A stretch of DNA of 64,000 bases from Paragordius varius. Lineage: Eukaryota; Nematomorpha. Location of the stretch: assembly GCA_964247055.1 (NCBI GenBank), contig OZ176052.1, positions 9,796,001 through 9,860,000 of the forward strand, given 5' to 3'. Below, piece after piece: positions 26,801 to 38,951 of this stretch. How positions within the stretch are numbered: position 1 is the first letter of the stretch; each line of letters begins with the position of its first letter. The notes under the pieces are model-generated. The model was not told the origin of the DNA and ran no database searches. It saw only the letters and a program-made list of their open reading frames with translations. Made by a program: the position numbers and the translations under genes.

Positions 26801-28935
26801 TTGCCTTCCTACAAATTTTGACAGGGTCTTTCGGCGCTTTTGCACATGGGGGGAATGATGTTAGGTTTAGTTAATTACGACATACCTTTTTTTTTAAATT
26901 GCTGTTTTTATTTTCACTACATTGTTTCGGCATTTTTGGATAGTAGTTATATTTATTCATAGTGGATGTCAAAAAAGGTAAAGTTATAAAAATTGATGTG
27001 TGATTGATTCCAAATAGATATTTATTATTATTATTATTATTCGTTTAATGAAGGAAAACATGCTTAATATTATATATACTAACCAATATCTTTTGATATT
27101 TGGACGATACAGGGCTTGGAACCGATTTAAAAAAAGTGGAACCGGAACCGCGTTGGTCCTTAAATTATCGGTTTCGGAACCGGTTCTTAACGTTTAGAAC
27201 CGGTTCCATTTTCGGTTCTTGACTTTTGATCAAATGATTTACAAAATTATTATTATAATAATAAACAAAATATTAACAATTATAAATCAAGCAATTTATT
27301 CTAAATTGTCAAATGTATAGTGAAAGAAGTGTAGCATAATAAATTAAACAAATTATAAAAATACAATAGGAAAATATAACAAAAGTATAAATTGAGAGTT
27401 ATAATTAAGCATGGCATTTAAAAAATCTTTGTAATATTGCACCAAGCAATTCGCTGGTCAAACTGCTTCTCAGGTCTGAAAATTAAATTAAGGGTGAAAA
27501 AAACTCCTTTCAACGGGGACCTATATATACGTACATATGTAATATAAATAAACTTGACTTATCGAAGTTTTTTTAGAAGAGCCGAATCGCAAAATTCAGA
27601 GAGTATCGCCAATATAATATTAGGCGCTTAGTTTTAGGTTTAAAGTTTGAAGTATGGAATATGTAGTGGTACAATCAAATTAAAATAATAAAATATAATT
27701 ATTATAATAAAAATCATATAACAACCAGTGATTAAGGGGGTGGAACCGGAACCGCTTTGGTTCCATTCGAATGAAACCGGTTCTTGTTAAAATCCCAGGC
27801 GGGTTCCGGTTCCAAGCCCTGGTTAAATATTAATTTTTTATGCTTTTGCAAATAGATTTTTACCTTACAAAAGCATTTAATACAAATATTATTTATGTAG
27901 ATTCGCTTAAACAATGTACTTAACTAAAATATAATTTAAAGCTTAACTTTTTTATGTTTACATAAAGTAATTCGATCGGACCCCTTATCGCGTTATGGGA
28001 GGTTAGTAAATCAGGAAATGTCTTTCAAAGAGGTGATACACCCCTCTGGATTTTGTTTTATGGGGGGATGGGTATTTCCCTTGGCCTTTGGCTATTTGGA
28101 AAGCGTGTTATGGAAACTATGGGACGTGATTTAACTACCATTACGCCTGTTAGGTACACAACATATTTATGAAAAAATATTTATTCTTTTTTTTGCGAAT
28201 TCGAAAGAATTTTTTTGGATAATATGTTTTTTAGAAAGCAACGTTTTATTGTCCTTTTTTGCTTTTGTTATAAGTTATTAAACACTAAAACGAGGTATTG
28301 AGTTACAAGAAAATTAGCGATACCTTTTTTATGTTGTTCTTTTGTGTCAAATTAGTATAAGAAATGTTTGATCGTTTCTGGGATGGAAGAGTAATTAAAA
28401 ATATTTTTACTTATTTTAATTAAAGTGGGTTCACGATTGAAATTGGAGCAGCAATGACTGTTTTATTAGCATCTAATCTTGGTATCCCCATATCAACCAC
28501 ACATTGTAAGGTTGGATCCATCGTTTTTGTTGGATATCTCCGTGCCAAACGATCAGTTGATTGGAAACTTTTTGGTTTGCACCTTTTAAAAAGATGATAA
28601 TTAATTTTTTTTCTATAAATTTTGGATATAAAACGAATAAAGTAATATAAGTCTTTTTTGTGAATACAACCACGTTTTCAAACGTAACTTATTGTTTTAG
28701 ATTGCATAATAAGGGAAAGGAGATGTAAATTGTTAACACGCGTACATCCAACATTATCTCAATTTGTAATCATTTAATTATGATCTTCTTTATAAAATAA
28801 TTGGTCTTTTACAATATTTATTTTTTAATATTATACATAGGTAACATTGTTGCGGCATGGATTGTGACGGTGCCAGCTAGTATGGCTTTATCCGCGGCTT
28901 TTATCGCAGCAATTAGACATTTTGTTCGCCCCTGA
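17225..28935 (+). CDS. Sodium-dependent phosphate transporter, SLC20/PiT family, complete (812 aa)
   Basis: PiT proteins import inorganic phosphate with sodium across the plasma membrane. The 18 exons are 17225-17402, 18657-18758, 19534-19674, 20195-20280, 20356-20452, 20742-20873, 21230-21316, 21600-21722, 22149-22277, 22719-22814, 23219-23299, 23713-23862, 24403-24624, 24933-25076, 26624-26864, 27968-28153, 28426-28574 and 28841-28935. All join in frame. A stop (17210) precedes the ATG in frame, which fixes the start. Both family signatures are present: [11 protein letters not shown] in exon 1 and [16 protein letters not shown] across exons 15/16. STTHCKVGS in exon 17 and the C-terminal hydrophobic helix also match. 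Length is above the 650-680 residues of mammalian PiT1/PiT2 because of a longer central loop. Most introns are phase 1. Confidence 0.95.
18155..18593. mobile_element. Inverted-repeat element, GGGGTAGTTTTA family
   Basis: The left end TACATTTTGGGGTAGTTTTA and the right end TAAAACTACCTCAAAAAGTA are inverted repeats about 440 bases apart, in PiT intron 1. Internal text (aggcagctccaatacacgat, gatattaaaatcacaatatatcaag) recurs at 43006-43920. No coding capacity is seen. Confidence 0.6.
21230..25076 (+). CDS. PiT large cytoplasmic loop (exons 7-14, residues about 246-589)
   Basis: Eight consecutive exons of 87, 123, 129, 96, 81, 150, 222 and 144 bases each begin and end in phase 1, so each could be skipped without a frameshift. 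The encoded loop is hydrophilic and rich in Ser, Pro, Glu and Lys. It includes [12 protein letters not shown] and a basic patch [10 protein letters not shown]. In the family this loop between the two Pho-4 halves is cytoplasmic, variable and regulatory. Here it is about 340 residues. No known domain is recognised in it. Confidence 0.85.
25368..26546. mobile_element. 1.18-kb fold-back (palindromic) element in PiT intron 14
   Basis: The two halves are inverted copies of each other with scattered differences. Examples are aatagctaaaagcttttgga near 25428 against its complement near 26480-26500, and the central ccatacaattcg / cgaattgtatgg pair at about 25903 and 26023. The arms exceed 500 bp and the loop is roughly 110 bases. 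The termini read CACTGTAC and, inverted, CACTATGC, flanked by AT-rich DNA. It is non-coding and most likely a fold-back or MITE-type DNA transposon. Confidence 0.75.
26624..28935 (+). CDS. PiT C-terminal Pho-4 half (exons 15-18, residues about 590-812)
   Basis: Exon 15 ends in [18 protein letters not shown] and exon 16 begins [11 protein letters not shown], so the second signature is split by a phase-2 intron. Exon 17 contains [28 protein letters not shown] and [10 protein letters not shown]. Exon 18 encodes [19 protein letters not shown] and ends [10 protein letters not shown] before TGA at 28933-28935. These match the end of animal PiT proteins closely. Confidence 0.93.
27110..27821. mobile_element. 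hAT-like non-autonomous element in PiT intron 15
   Basis: This 712-bp element has inverted ends CAGGGCTTGGAACCG and CGGTTCCAAGCCCTG. GGAACCG(G) units are repeated just inside both ends (27110-27220 and 27740-27821). CAGGG-type termini are common in hAT elements. No target duplication is clean (4 of 8 flanking bases agree), and no transposase frame is present. Confidence 0.7.
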
Positions 28936-31628
28936 TGATCAAAATGGAAAAAAATCAACATGAGAAGACAGACAATATTTTATTTTTATCTTGTTATCAT
29001 TTTTTCATTTCTACGCATAACTTTGGTATTTATAAAAACATAAAAAACATGAGATTTACAGTAAAAATTGACATTATACTTACAAACGTGAAAACTATTT
29101 GGCAAATTTATTTTATAAAAAGGCAACCAAGCTTTTTAAACCTTGTTATTTTCTACTAATGACAATTTTTTTTACAAACTAAAACGAGTGTATTACCATT
29201 TTACATTTCTATTCCTTATATTACATCCTCCAAACGATAAGTTATGTTTACAAATCACGGTTTAAAAATACGTTTGTTTTTCTAAAAAAATATTTGTCTT
29301 TTAATTTTTACATTTTTTGTGTAGTAATTCAATTTTTACAGTAAGTTTTACAGCGCAATATTATAAAATATAACCCGGTGCTCATCTACTATTCTCTAGT
29401 TAATAATGGCTACTCTTCCGCGTTTTCTACTATGCAAATAATTTCTATCTCGTACCCCTTTTTGGTTTAATTGTATGTGACATAAATTTATCCATCCATC
29501 TTTTTTCTTTCTTAGTTATTAACGACAAATATTATTTCATTAAACGCGACTTTTACATACGGAATAGTGCGTGCGCAAGTTTAATGTATTATTGAAACGA
29601 TTGAAGATATTTAATTTTTTTACATCCATATAATAAGGTTTATCAAACTACATTATTACTACTATACATATATACACACGAATAAATTGTAAATATATAT
29701 TCTGATTGATAAATAATAATATTTTTTACTACTGTTGTCGATTATTAACGTGTTAACTTTTGTACCAAATAAAGGGGCAATTTTTATTAAAGTTTTTAGT
29801 ACATGTTTCGATTTATGGTGGGTTAATTTTTGTTTTTTTTGAAAAAAAATGTTGTACCAACCTATACCTACCTTATTATATTTAATTATCCAATCCCTGT
29901 ACTTGTCTCTCGTTTATTCTGATTCGGAGTGTAGTAAAATTTAAACTAATATCTATCAAGATTTATAAATTTTAATTTTTAGTTCAAATTAAAATTTTAT
30001 CAGGGGTTACTTTAGTACGATTGATTTTTAATATTGTATTTCATCTTTATGTACTTTAATGTGATGGATTATTAGTATACGTGATACCCCTGTTTTTATT
30101 ATGTTATTGTATATTTGAACTTTCTTTTTTTTTCAATATAGATCAGACCAAATTTTTAGAATATTTGGAAAATCCATCTCTACCAAATGTTACCACCAAT
30201 AATTGTAATTAATAAGTTATAATGATTGATTAATATAAAGTATAAACCTAATTTACTATATAAAATATAATTGTGGGGTGGATTGTCTTTTATTTTATTT
30301 TAAAATTGGAACCAAACGATTTCTTTATGATACACTATTTTGTCCTAATTTTAAGACTCTCTTCTGGTTGAGCCTAAGTTTTTTTAGAGAAAAGGAAGGA
30401 TTTACTATCCAAAATTCTCTTTTAAATTACCCCTTTTTTGTTAAATTGTGTTATGACTCTGTCTACTTAATTTCATTTATTCCCTTTTTTTAACCGAAAA
30501 TTCTTGTAACTTTAGTCTCGTTTTCTCATACCATCTCATTCTGTTTATAACTTTACCAAAAAGATCTAATCTCAACAATGCTTCCGTGTTTCATAATAAC
30601 TTAATCCGAGTAGATGTGATGATTTATTAATTAATTTGGTTTAAAAGTCATAGAAAAAACTATTGTTAACATAAAATAATATATCAATAATTGGTATATA
30701 ATTTACAATAATAATCAAATTAACATTTAATACCAAAGTAATAACAATTTTGAGAGTGAATTTGTTTAAGTCCCGATTTTGAGAAAGTTTTTGATTTAAC
30801 TAGGGAAAATTTAAAATAATTAACTATGATTGCATTAAATGGTATTTAGCCATTATCACAAAAATTTTGGACACGTATAGGATAAATATTTATTCTGTTC
30901 CTTGTAAACTTTATCATTAACAATTCATTTCAATTTTCTGGACGCGATGACATTTTGGGGTGGTTTTCTACACCACATCTTATAGCAGTAAACAAAATAC
31001 TGTTGTGAGTTTGGTTTAATAATTATCAAACCCTTTTACCCTGTATTAGATAAAAAAACTTGGCTTGAAATTTGGCCCAATGCTAAAAATATTTTTTAAG
31101 ATATATAAATTTTATAAGTGGCCGTGGGTTATAAAAATATCCCAAAAGTTCATGAGGTAGATATTAAATCCAAAAAATAAAACCTTATAAATTATAGGTG
31201 ACAATTTTGAAGGACATACCTTATCTGTCCAATACGTAGGCCGATTAAGTATAGCTTAATAATCATTTTTGTATAGAAATTAACCAAACCTTAAACTCTA
31301 CACATGCCAATATTTCTTGGTGGCGGATAGAACCTTTCCACAATATAAAATTTATGATTGTCAAATTGAAATCACCTCAAACCATAAGTTCGGTTAATAT
31401 ATAATATATTTTTTGTAATAAAATTTATCGTAAAATTTATAATAAGTGTATTGTCAAGACTATATAATTTTTTCCTTTTCGATTAAAGTTCGGTTTAATT
31501 TCATATAAGTTTCTTTTATAGCATTATTTGATGTAATTTAACAATTGATAATAATGGATATCATTCTTTTATAAATACATGAAAATATAACCGCTTGATT
31601 AATAAACTTTTGCGTTTAAGAAATTTCC

Positions 31629-31667
<39 letters not shown>

Positions 31668-31749
31668 CATTGTTCTAAAAATTGGTTACAAATGTTTAAA
31701 GCTATTCAAATCTTATGGTTGACTAAACTTCTTTTGTTACCCGGTTTAG
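28936..31749. other. Intergenic region after PiT
   Basis: It holds the PiT 3' flank and dispersed AT-rich repeats: an 'aaaaaatatttgtctttt' family copy near 28950-29330, a partial GGGGTAGTTTTA element near 30952-31060 and an (AT)n run at about 31632-31661. One candidate exon (30142-30204) is listed separately. The 71-codon frame at 30278 is low-complexity and unsupported. Confidence 0.5.
30142..30204 (+). CDS. Candidate isolated coding exon
   Basis: A strong acceptor (a long T/C run, then aatatag) is followed by a frame encoding DQTKFLEYLENPSLPNVTTN. It is either bounded by a phase-1 donor (AATT|gtaatt) or ends at a TAA at 30208-30210. Composition is protein-like compared with the surroundings. 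It could be an upstream exon of the gene at 31750, but the phases do not join directly, so at least one more exon would be needed. Confidence 0.3.
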
Positions 31750-34141
31750 ATATTAACATATAAAAGCCAAATTGAAATCGCTAGAGAGGACAAAAACATT
31801 CTTGTTAGAATTTATGCTGTGTCAACAGAAAGTACCAATAAATCAATCAATTGCACAGAGGTTATTAGCATAAACTTATTTATCAATTTATAGGGAACCA
31901 AGAAAGGAGCGGTTTATAATTTAAAGACCCGGTTACATTTCAATTTTTTAAACCACCCATGTTTTGGCTCCAACACTTTGACGCCATTTTTAATTTTTTA
32001 GGAAAAAGTGTTTCTGTTTTAATCGTCTGGTCTGGTTCTACATCTTTCGGCCCAGAAAAGCCCTCATAAAACCTTTTAAAACATATAGGTGATAAAATAT
32101 TTTCATCTTCGATAAGATTGATAATCTTTGAAATAAAGGTTGATAATTTTATATAGCCATATATATAACTCTATAAAAATTCTGGTCATATTATTTTAAC
32201 ACTGGATATTTTAGCATGTAACAGTTATGTTCATATTTTTTAACCCAAAAAATTACTAGTACACCCTAATAAAAAAATCTAATCAGCTCGTTGTAATTTA
32301 TGACTAGTTTTATTGAGGGAATAATTCAATGTAGATATACCAATCCAAGTTTGTTTGACAACCAAAATTTTTCAACAAATTTATATTTTTATTAAAATTA
32401 TTTATTTATTTATTTATAGAATTACGCAAAATGTATTGTACTTGACATGAATTCTAGGGTGATTGTCCCACCAAAAGGTTAATTTGTATTTCCTACTTAA
32501 TTGAGTCTTTTATATGATTTGTTTGAATTATAATTTCACATGTAACCACCAGTTTTCACGATTAAGACATATTTTTATCATACCAGTATATTTTTCAATT
32601 CAACTTGTTTTAACTATTTAGTAAATCGATGCATATATCAGAAAATAACAACCCTTTAAATAATATTTTATATAGGTTTGTTTATAACTTCATAATAAGT
32701 GAATATAAGTAGCATTTTATATTTGTTAACCAAAAAGAATTTATATATTGTTGTCAATAATTAAAAAATGTTTTTCTTTTGAAAACCCATTTTTCGTTAA
32801 ATAATATTTCCTTTATATGATTACACAGTTATCGATAGAGTAATGTCACCCACTAAAACTAACCTGTCCTTAATAATCGAACGTCCACGCTTCGACAAAT
32901 ACAATGGTAGAGATCCCCCTTCAGTTTTTGTCCCTGAGTTTGTTTTTCGAAATCCCTTAAACATATCCGTTGATATAACATTGGAAAACGTTTTGACCAT
33001 TGCAAAAATGCAAAGAACAATAGTTTGTATTACAATTTATGATATTATTTGATGAGTTGCTTATGAATTGAGCAGAAAAAATGATGTTTTACTTAATCAA
33101 AATCTGTATCTCTCAAACTTTAAGACCATTAAACTAAGCATAAAAGACTAATAATTTATTATTTAAAACTTCGAGTTGAACAAAACGTTTTTGGTTTCGG
33201 TTCCGTATAATTTTTTTTTAAAAAATAGTTCTGGACAAAATGTTTCCTATTTTCAGTTTTTAATTTTTTCCACACCAAATAATTATGGTACTACTACCAG
33301 TTTCAATGCTTTTAAAAGTTTTCATTTCGTTCCATTAAAACAAATTTATGTTTGTTACTATTTTCTAAAAAAATTAGAATATTTCCCTAATTTAAAAAAT
33401 TGGAAACAAAATCAAAATATAAGGTAATATAATGTATCAAAATGTGAAATAAAAGATGATTATGTAAAAATTATTTTTTTGGAATCAATTTATCACCCCT
33501 ATACGAAACCGTTTCCAAACTTTAAAAAGCCGATTCCGGCCTAAGTTCCATAAAAACGCCTGACATTTTTCAGCTAGGTTTTGGATCTTTTATGATAGCC
33601 ACTAAGTATACTATATTAGATAATCTTTTTTCATATGCTTTTTTAGAAACCGTTATTAAACTTTACACTGTCCGAAGCAGTATGGATGGAAAAATTGGAT
33701 ATTAAAAGAAATGAAGGTCTAATAAAAATCTCTGTTTGGGATAAAACTTATTATATGCCGTTTCTATCTAATTATCCTGGTATATCTCATGATCTAATTA
33801 TACTTGCTTTTAACCTAACTTATATTATTATAAAACTTTTTACAAAACTATAGTTTTTAATCCTAAATTCTAACTTTTATTTTTTTTTAAATGTATAATA
33901 AGAAAAAAATATTAATAATTATCTACATGAATAATTATTAGTCACCGGAAATCATGCAAGGCCACAACTTCCGAAAGCTTTCAATTTGAATTTTGAAAGT
34001 TTAATTTCGGCAGGATTCGAAGCTTTAGATACGAATCCCGTAGCTCTAATTTGCAAGTCGGCATCTATTCAAGATGGAGTTTATACAATCAAAGAATGTC
34101 AAGGCTTTAAACGTCAAAATACTATAGTTTTGTTTCAATAA
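31750..34141 (+). CDS. Unrecognised protein, 3' five exons
   Basis: The exons are 31750-31860, 32420-32477, 32829-33022, 33647-33779 and 33942-34141, joining in phases 0, 1, 0, 1 and ending at TAA 34139-34141. Together they give about 231 residues without a break. Early text reads TYKSQIEIAREDKNILVRIY, later EFVFRNPLNISVDITLENVL and IKISVWDKTYYMPFLSNYPG. It alternates short hydrophobic and polar runs as beta-rich extracellular modules do, with sequons NKS, NCT, NLS, NIS and NFT. No membrane segment is seen. The 5' end was not found: the first visible exon starts in phase 0 and needs an upstream exon. I do not recognise the family; a weak resemblance to macroglobulin-type beta domains is only an impression. 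Confidence 0.55.
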
Positions 34142-35176
34142 TTGATTATTAAGTTTCATATTTTACAGTAGAAGGAGTATCTTAATAAACACATTTTATC
34201 TAATATTGATGGAAAAAGTCAAATAAAATAATGAGTACATTTAATTAAAAATGCAATGGGTTGTAGAATAATTCCGAGGTCACATTGGATGTCAGGATAC
34301 ATTGCAACACCTTCACTCATTTTTAAATATATTATATTGTAAGGATCGCACAGAATTTTGATTTAAAATATAAATTAGCCAGTTAGGTATTTTATATTAT
34401 TTTAATTATCAAGTAGGATTAGAGTCAGATATATCTTACTCTTTAGAAGCGTTGACATATTAGATGGTTTTAAATTATATAATTGCCCTGTATGTCAAAC
34501 TGTTAATTGCCGATAAAACAGATGCGAAACGTTTAAAAGAATTATGCGGTTAGTTACAAAAAAAATTGCTGAGTACCGCAAAGCTTTATTCATGTGGGTC
34601 AAAATAAGCACGAGAAATTATACGCATCCTAACTCATTTTATGTAAATCATTATGTTCAATAAATTTAAAGTCTTCAATATTAACAAATATTGAACGACT
34701 ATCTTTTATGGATTATCTAATGTGCAATAGCTTTCTTTTTATCGTGGAACTTTTAACATAAGTAGGGCATATAATCACAAGCTTAAAAATTAGGCATCGA
34801 TTAGCGTTTTTGCTTATTTAACCGAAAACAAAACGAACCTTTGAACTGTTTCTTATTACTTAAATTAGCAGTTAGTAATATTATTATTTTGTGGCTAAAA
34901 ATAGCCATCTCTTATTCAATCATTTAAAGCCTTCAATGTATTGATTTACTCTATACACAGTTAAACATAACTGAAATAATTGCATCCTTCGTTTTTATAA
35001 TTATACTAAGCAGGCATCCTCAAATATGGTGTAAGGATATGAGTTCGTTCGCTCTTATATAACAACACACAATAAAGATAACATTGTAACATCAACAAGG
35101 TTTTTGCTGTAAATAAAAAAATAAATTGGTTTTAATCCAAATATTTATCATATATTTTTCATTTTTATAGTAAAAA
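34142..35176. other. Intergenic / 5' flank of the micro-exon gene
   Basis: No exon is seen. A good acceptor (tttttcatttttatag, ending 35170) sits six bases before the next ATG. This suggests that the 5' UTR of the micro-exon gene is itself split and that an untranslated exon lies in this stretch. Confidence 0.45.
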
Positions 35177-35294
35177 ATGTATTTGCTTAATTATCACCGA
35201 AATCATATTGGCTTAATAGTGTTATTTGTAATATCTTACACCTGTGTGTCATCAACTTCAAAAAGGAATGATCCTACATCCACATTTAAAAAAG
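35177..35294 (+). CDS. Micro-exon gene, exon 1: signal peptide
   Basis: It encodes MYLLNYHRNHIGLIVLFVIS followed by YTCVSSTSKRNDPTSTFKK. The polar start, hydrophobic core (IGLIVLFVISYTCV) and small residues near VSS fit a cleavable signal peptide. It ends in phase 1 (AAAAAAG|gtaaat). The ATG follows a likely 5' UTR acceptor. Confidence 0.75.
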
Positions 35295-36701
35295 GTAAAT
35301 AATTATTTTCTAAAATTCCATTTATTTTATAAAATTGTGTGATATGGAAGTATTGAATAGGGAATCAGTTTTTTATAAAATCTTAAAAAATTTCTTTGAT
35401 TCTTTATCTCAAATGCCATGAAAGTGGGAACTAAATGAACACCTAATTAATTTAAAATCCTTTGAAGTGTATTTAGTCATAACTTTGGTTGATAAAAACG
35501 AAACAAAGGTGCGTAACAAATTTGGGAAACACCCAAAAGATTTATTTTCATAGAATTAGCTATCGCAAAATCCAAGCAAATACATTTGTCCGTATCTTGG
35601 GATCTCTATAAATATTATTTTGAAAATGTAAAACACTAAATTTACAGTATGCATATTTATGTCGGCCATTTTACATTATTGTTGGCCAATTAGTTACACA
35701 ATAGGGTATAACCAATTTCGTCGAATAAACAAATTAAATGTTGTAAGATAGAAAAAAATTATTTAATTTACACCATTTGTTGTTTTATCCCATACGCTTC
35801 TGTATTGCTAATTCGCCAAAAAATGTGAATTGGCTCACATAAATATGCATACTGTATGCATTCTTAATGCACTTACGGTTTAACAAATTATGTATGCAAT
35901 CTATATTATATTTTTGTATTGTTATAATTTAAAGCAGGAATGTTTAACATGCGGCCCGCGGTCAGCATGCGGCCTCCAAAATATGTCTGCGGCCCACGAA
36001 AAATTTTAATTACAACATTTCACCAAATCTAAGTAAAATGGATTTCGTTAAGCAAACTTTCTGAGTCAATCTTTCCATCCAAATTTTGGCAATGATCTAG
36101 CAAATAATATTATATAGTTTTTACAATCGCTAAAAATCCAATAATATATTTGTTAATGCCCATATATTTTGCGAATGCAGTCCGTGAAGCCAGTTATTTT
36201 GGTCACCCTGATTTATAGCCTTTTCTTCACAAAAAACATGATCCGTTCATTTTAAAAACTTCCTGCCAATACCAAATATCTTTATATATAATTAAGGATT
36301 AACCCATCTTATGTCCAAGTTAGTATTTTTTCACACTCTTCATATATGTTAAAGGTCAGATTTAATGTAATTAATAATAATGTATCTAGTAATATTGTTA
36401 CATTTCATTCATAAAGTACAGCTAATTAACTCTAAAAAACATCGGAGTTAATCACAACTGACTATATTCCTTCCAAGTCAGACGCTTTAAATCAAAATTT
36501 TATAGGCGCAGCAACGTACATCTTAAAATGTTTTTCCCCGTTTTCATAAAGCTACAAAACACCAAATAATAGGCTTCAGCCAACCCAAATAAAAAATTTA
36601 AATGCCAAGCATACTTTTTTCAAAAATTAATGTACAACACAAATGGCTTTGGGCGAGGTTTAAAAAATACGAGTATTTAAAAACAACAGGCCGCGTTTGA
36701 A

Positions 36702-36733
<32 letters not shown>

Positions 36734-36964
36734 GTATATTTTATTTAAACAATACATTGTGAAATCGAAGCTGATAAATGAATAATATTGTTATTTAAAA
36801 TAGTTTATGACATATTGTAATAAATTTTTGGAATGAAACAATTAATTTTTATTAAAAAAATTGTAATGTACACCTAATACTGCGATTTCCTAATGATGCA
36901 ATCATAAATTAGAAAATATTAAATGAGCCCCAATTTTAAAAGCAGTAGACGAATCTAATACATT

Positions 36965-37008
<44 letters not shown>

Positions 37009-38919
37009 ATTAATTGATATACTGTATGCACATTAATGCCGGTCAATTCACATTATTATTGGACAATTGGTAATACAGCATATGGGTAAAAACAACAAAT
37101 GGGAGAATTACAATTTTTTCCTATCTTACAATATTAAATTTTATTTTATGGACATAATTTGCTTTATATCATACACTACTGTATTACTACTTTCCCTACA
37201 ATAATAAGTTGACCAACATTAATGTGTACACTGTGTTGTGTGCGTGTTAATATACCTTTTACAATTCAAATTCACCCTCGAACGATTCATACTCACCCTT
37301 GAACAATTCAAATTCACCCTAAAAATAAATTATGTGTTTTCGGGCTAATATAACTCATCTTTAATATGAAATATATCTTTACGGCTAGACAACAAATTTT
37401 AACTTATTTTAACTGCCATTCTTGTAAATTTAAAATTTATTTCATTAAAATACATCAATAGTATATCTGAAAAGAAAATTGGTCTAGCATTCAAGAATTT
37501 TTAAATTAAAGTTTATCGAAAATTTTTGGCCCCGATTTAACATTAAACTCGAAAAATGGAAAATTAAAAGATTTAGATATGAAGCCATGTATTTTATATC
37601 CTTCGAAAGAGCGCAAAAAACTGCATTTTTTAAAAAAGTCATTTAAATCAATCGGATGTAAAAGTTTTTTGGATTTAAATGGTCGAAATTTTCAATTCTT
37701 AAATAAGTCAAGAATTTTCACAGACAAACTAATTTGAAAATATAAATTATTTTAATATAATTATTAGGGTTATATTAGTATTTAATTAAAAAAAATGTTT
37801 GAAAAAGCTTTTGTTTGCTTTTTTAATAATTATCATAAATATTTTACCTAGTGGATACTAAAATGCATAGTTATAAATGTAAATTTATTGCATAATGGCT
37901 ATAAAAGATCAAAAATACCTTAAACTTTGTTTTTATCTTTAAAATTTCGAAATTATCAGCCTCGTAAAGAAAATAAATTATTGATGAGATGGTAATTTTT
38001 AAAAAACAAAAAACTTAAAAATAGCAGTTTTGAGTGACATAAAAGCAAATGTTTTAATCAAAAAAAAACTTTCTTGTGTTATCTTTTTTGGACATTCATC
38101 TCCATCTAAACAAAGTTTAAGCTATTTTCATCCATTAGTTTTAAAAATATAATAATTAAAAAAAATGCCCCCGCTTCGCGCGTTTGTCGCTCTTCGTGTC
38201 CAATATTAACTGTCGATGTAATACATATTAGTATGCATTTTATAGAGTGTTTAATACTCTTTCGAATGATTTATTACGAATGGGCATTACTTGTATATCA
38301 AAGAAAAACATTTTTTAGTAATTTGAGAGAGGGCACATAATCATAAAAAATCAAATTATACAAAATTCTTCCATCGAATTATAGTTTTTATTTCAGATTA
38401 GAAAATGCAAAAAACTCGAGTGGCAGAAAAATTTGTTGTCCAGTGTTATAATTAAAAATTTCATTTTTTAAAATATAAAAAATATAAATAATTTTTAAAT
38501 TTAAAAAACACATTAGGGTGAATTCGAATTGTTAGAGGGTGTTGAATTGTTAATGGATGAATTTGAATTGCAATTGTATATATATATATATATATTTATT
38601 ATCAACAATATTAAGGGTATGTCACAAATAATTTGAAACAATTTAATGATATCAACAAAGATACAGAGGAAGAAGTACAATCAAATTTAAAATCAAGTAA
38701 TATTATAGTAAACATTTATTTATTTTGCTAATATCCAAACAAAGAGAATATATTAACATAGATTACAGTTAAATAAAATATAGGAAATTTTAAACATTTT
38801 TTCATTTATGTTTTAGTCAGATTGAATCCTATAAACAAGCAAACTCCAAAATTTTCACCAGCCAATTCGACCATTTCCAGTGCAAAGAAAAAATCCAAAT
38901 CTCCCAGGCCAGGTATATT

Positions 38920-38951
<32 letters not shown>

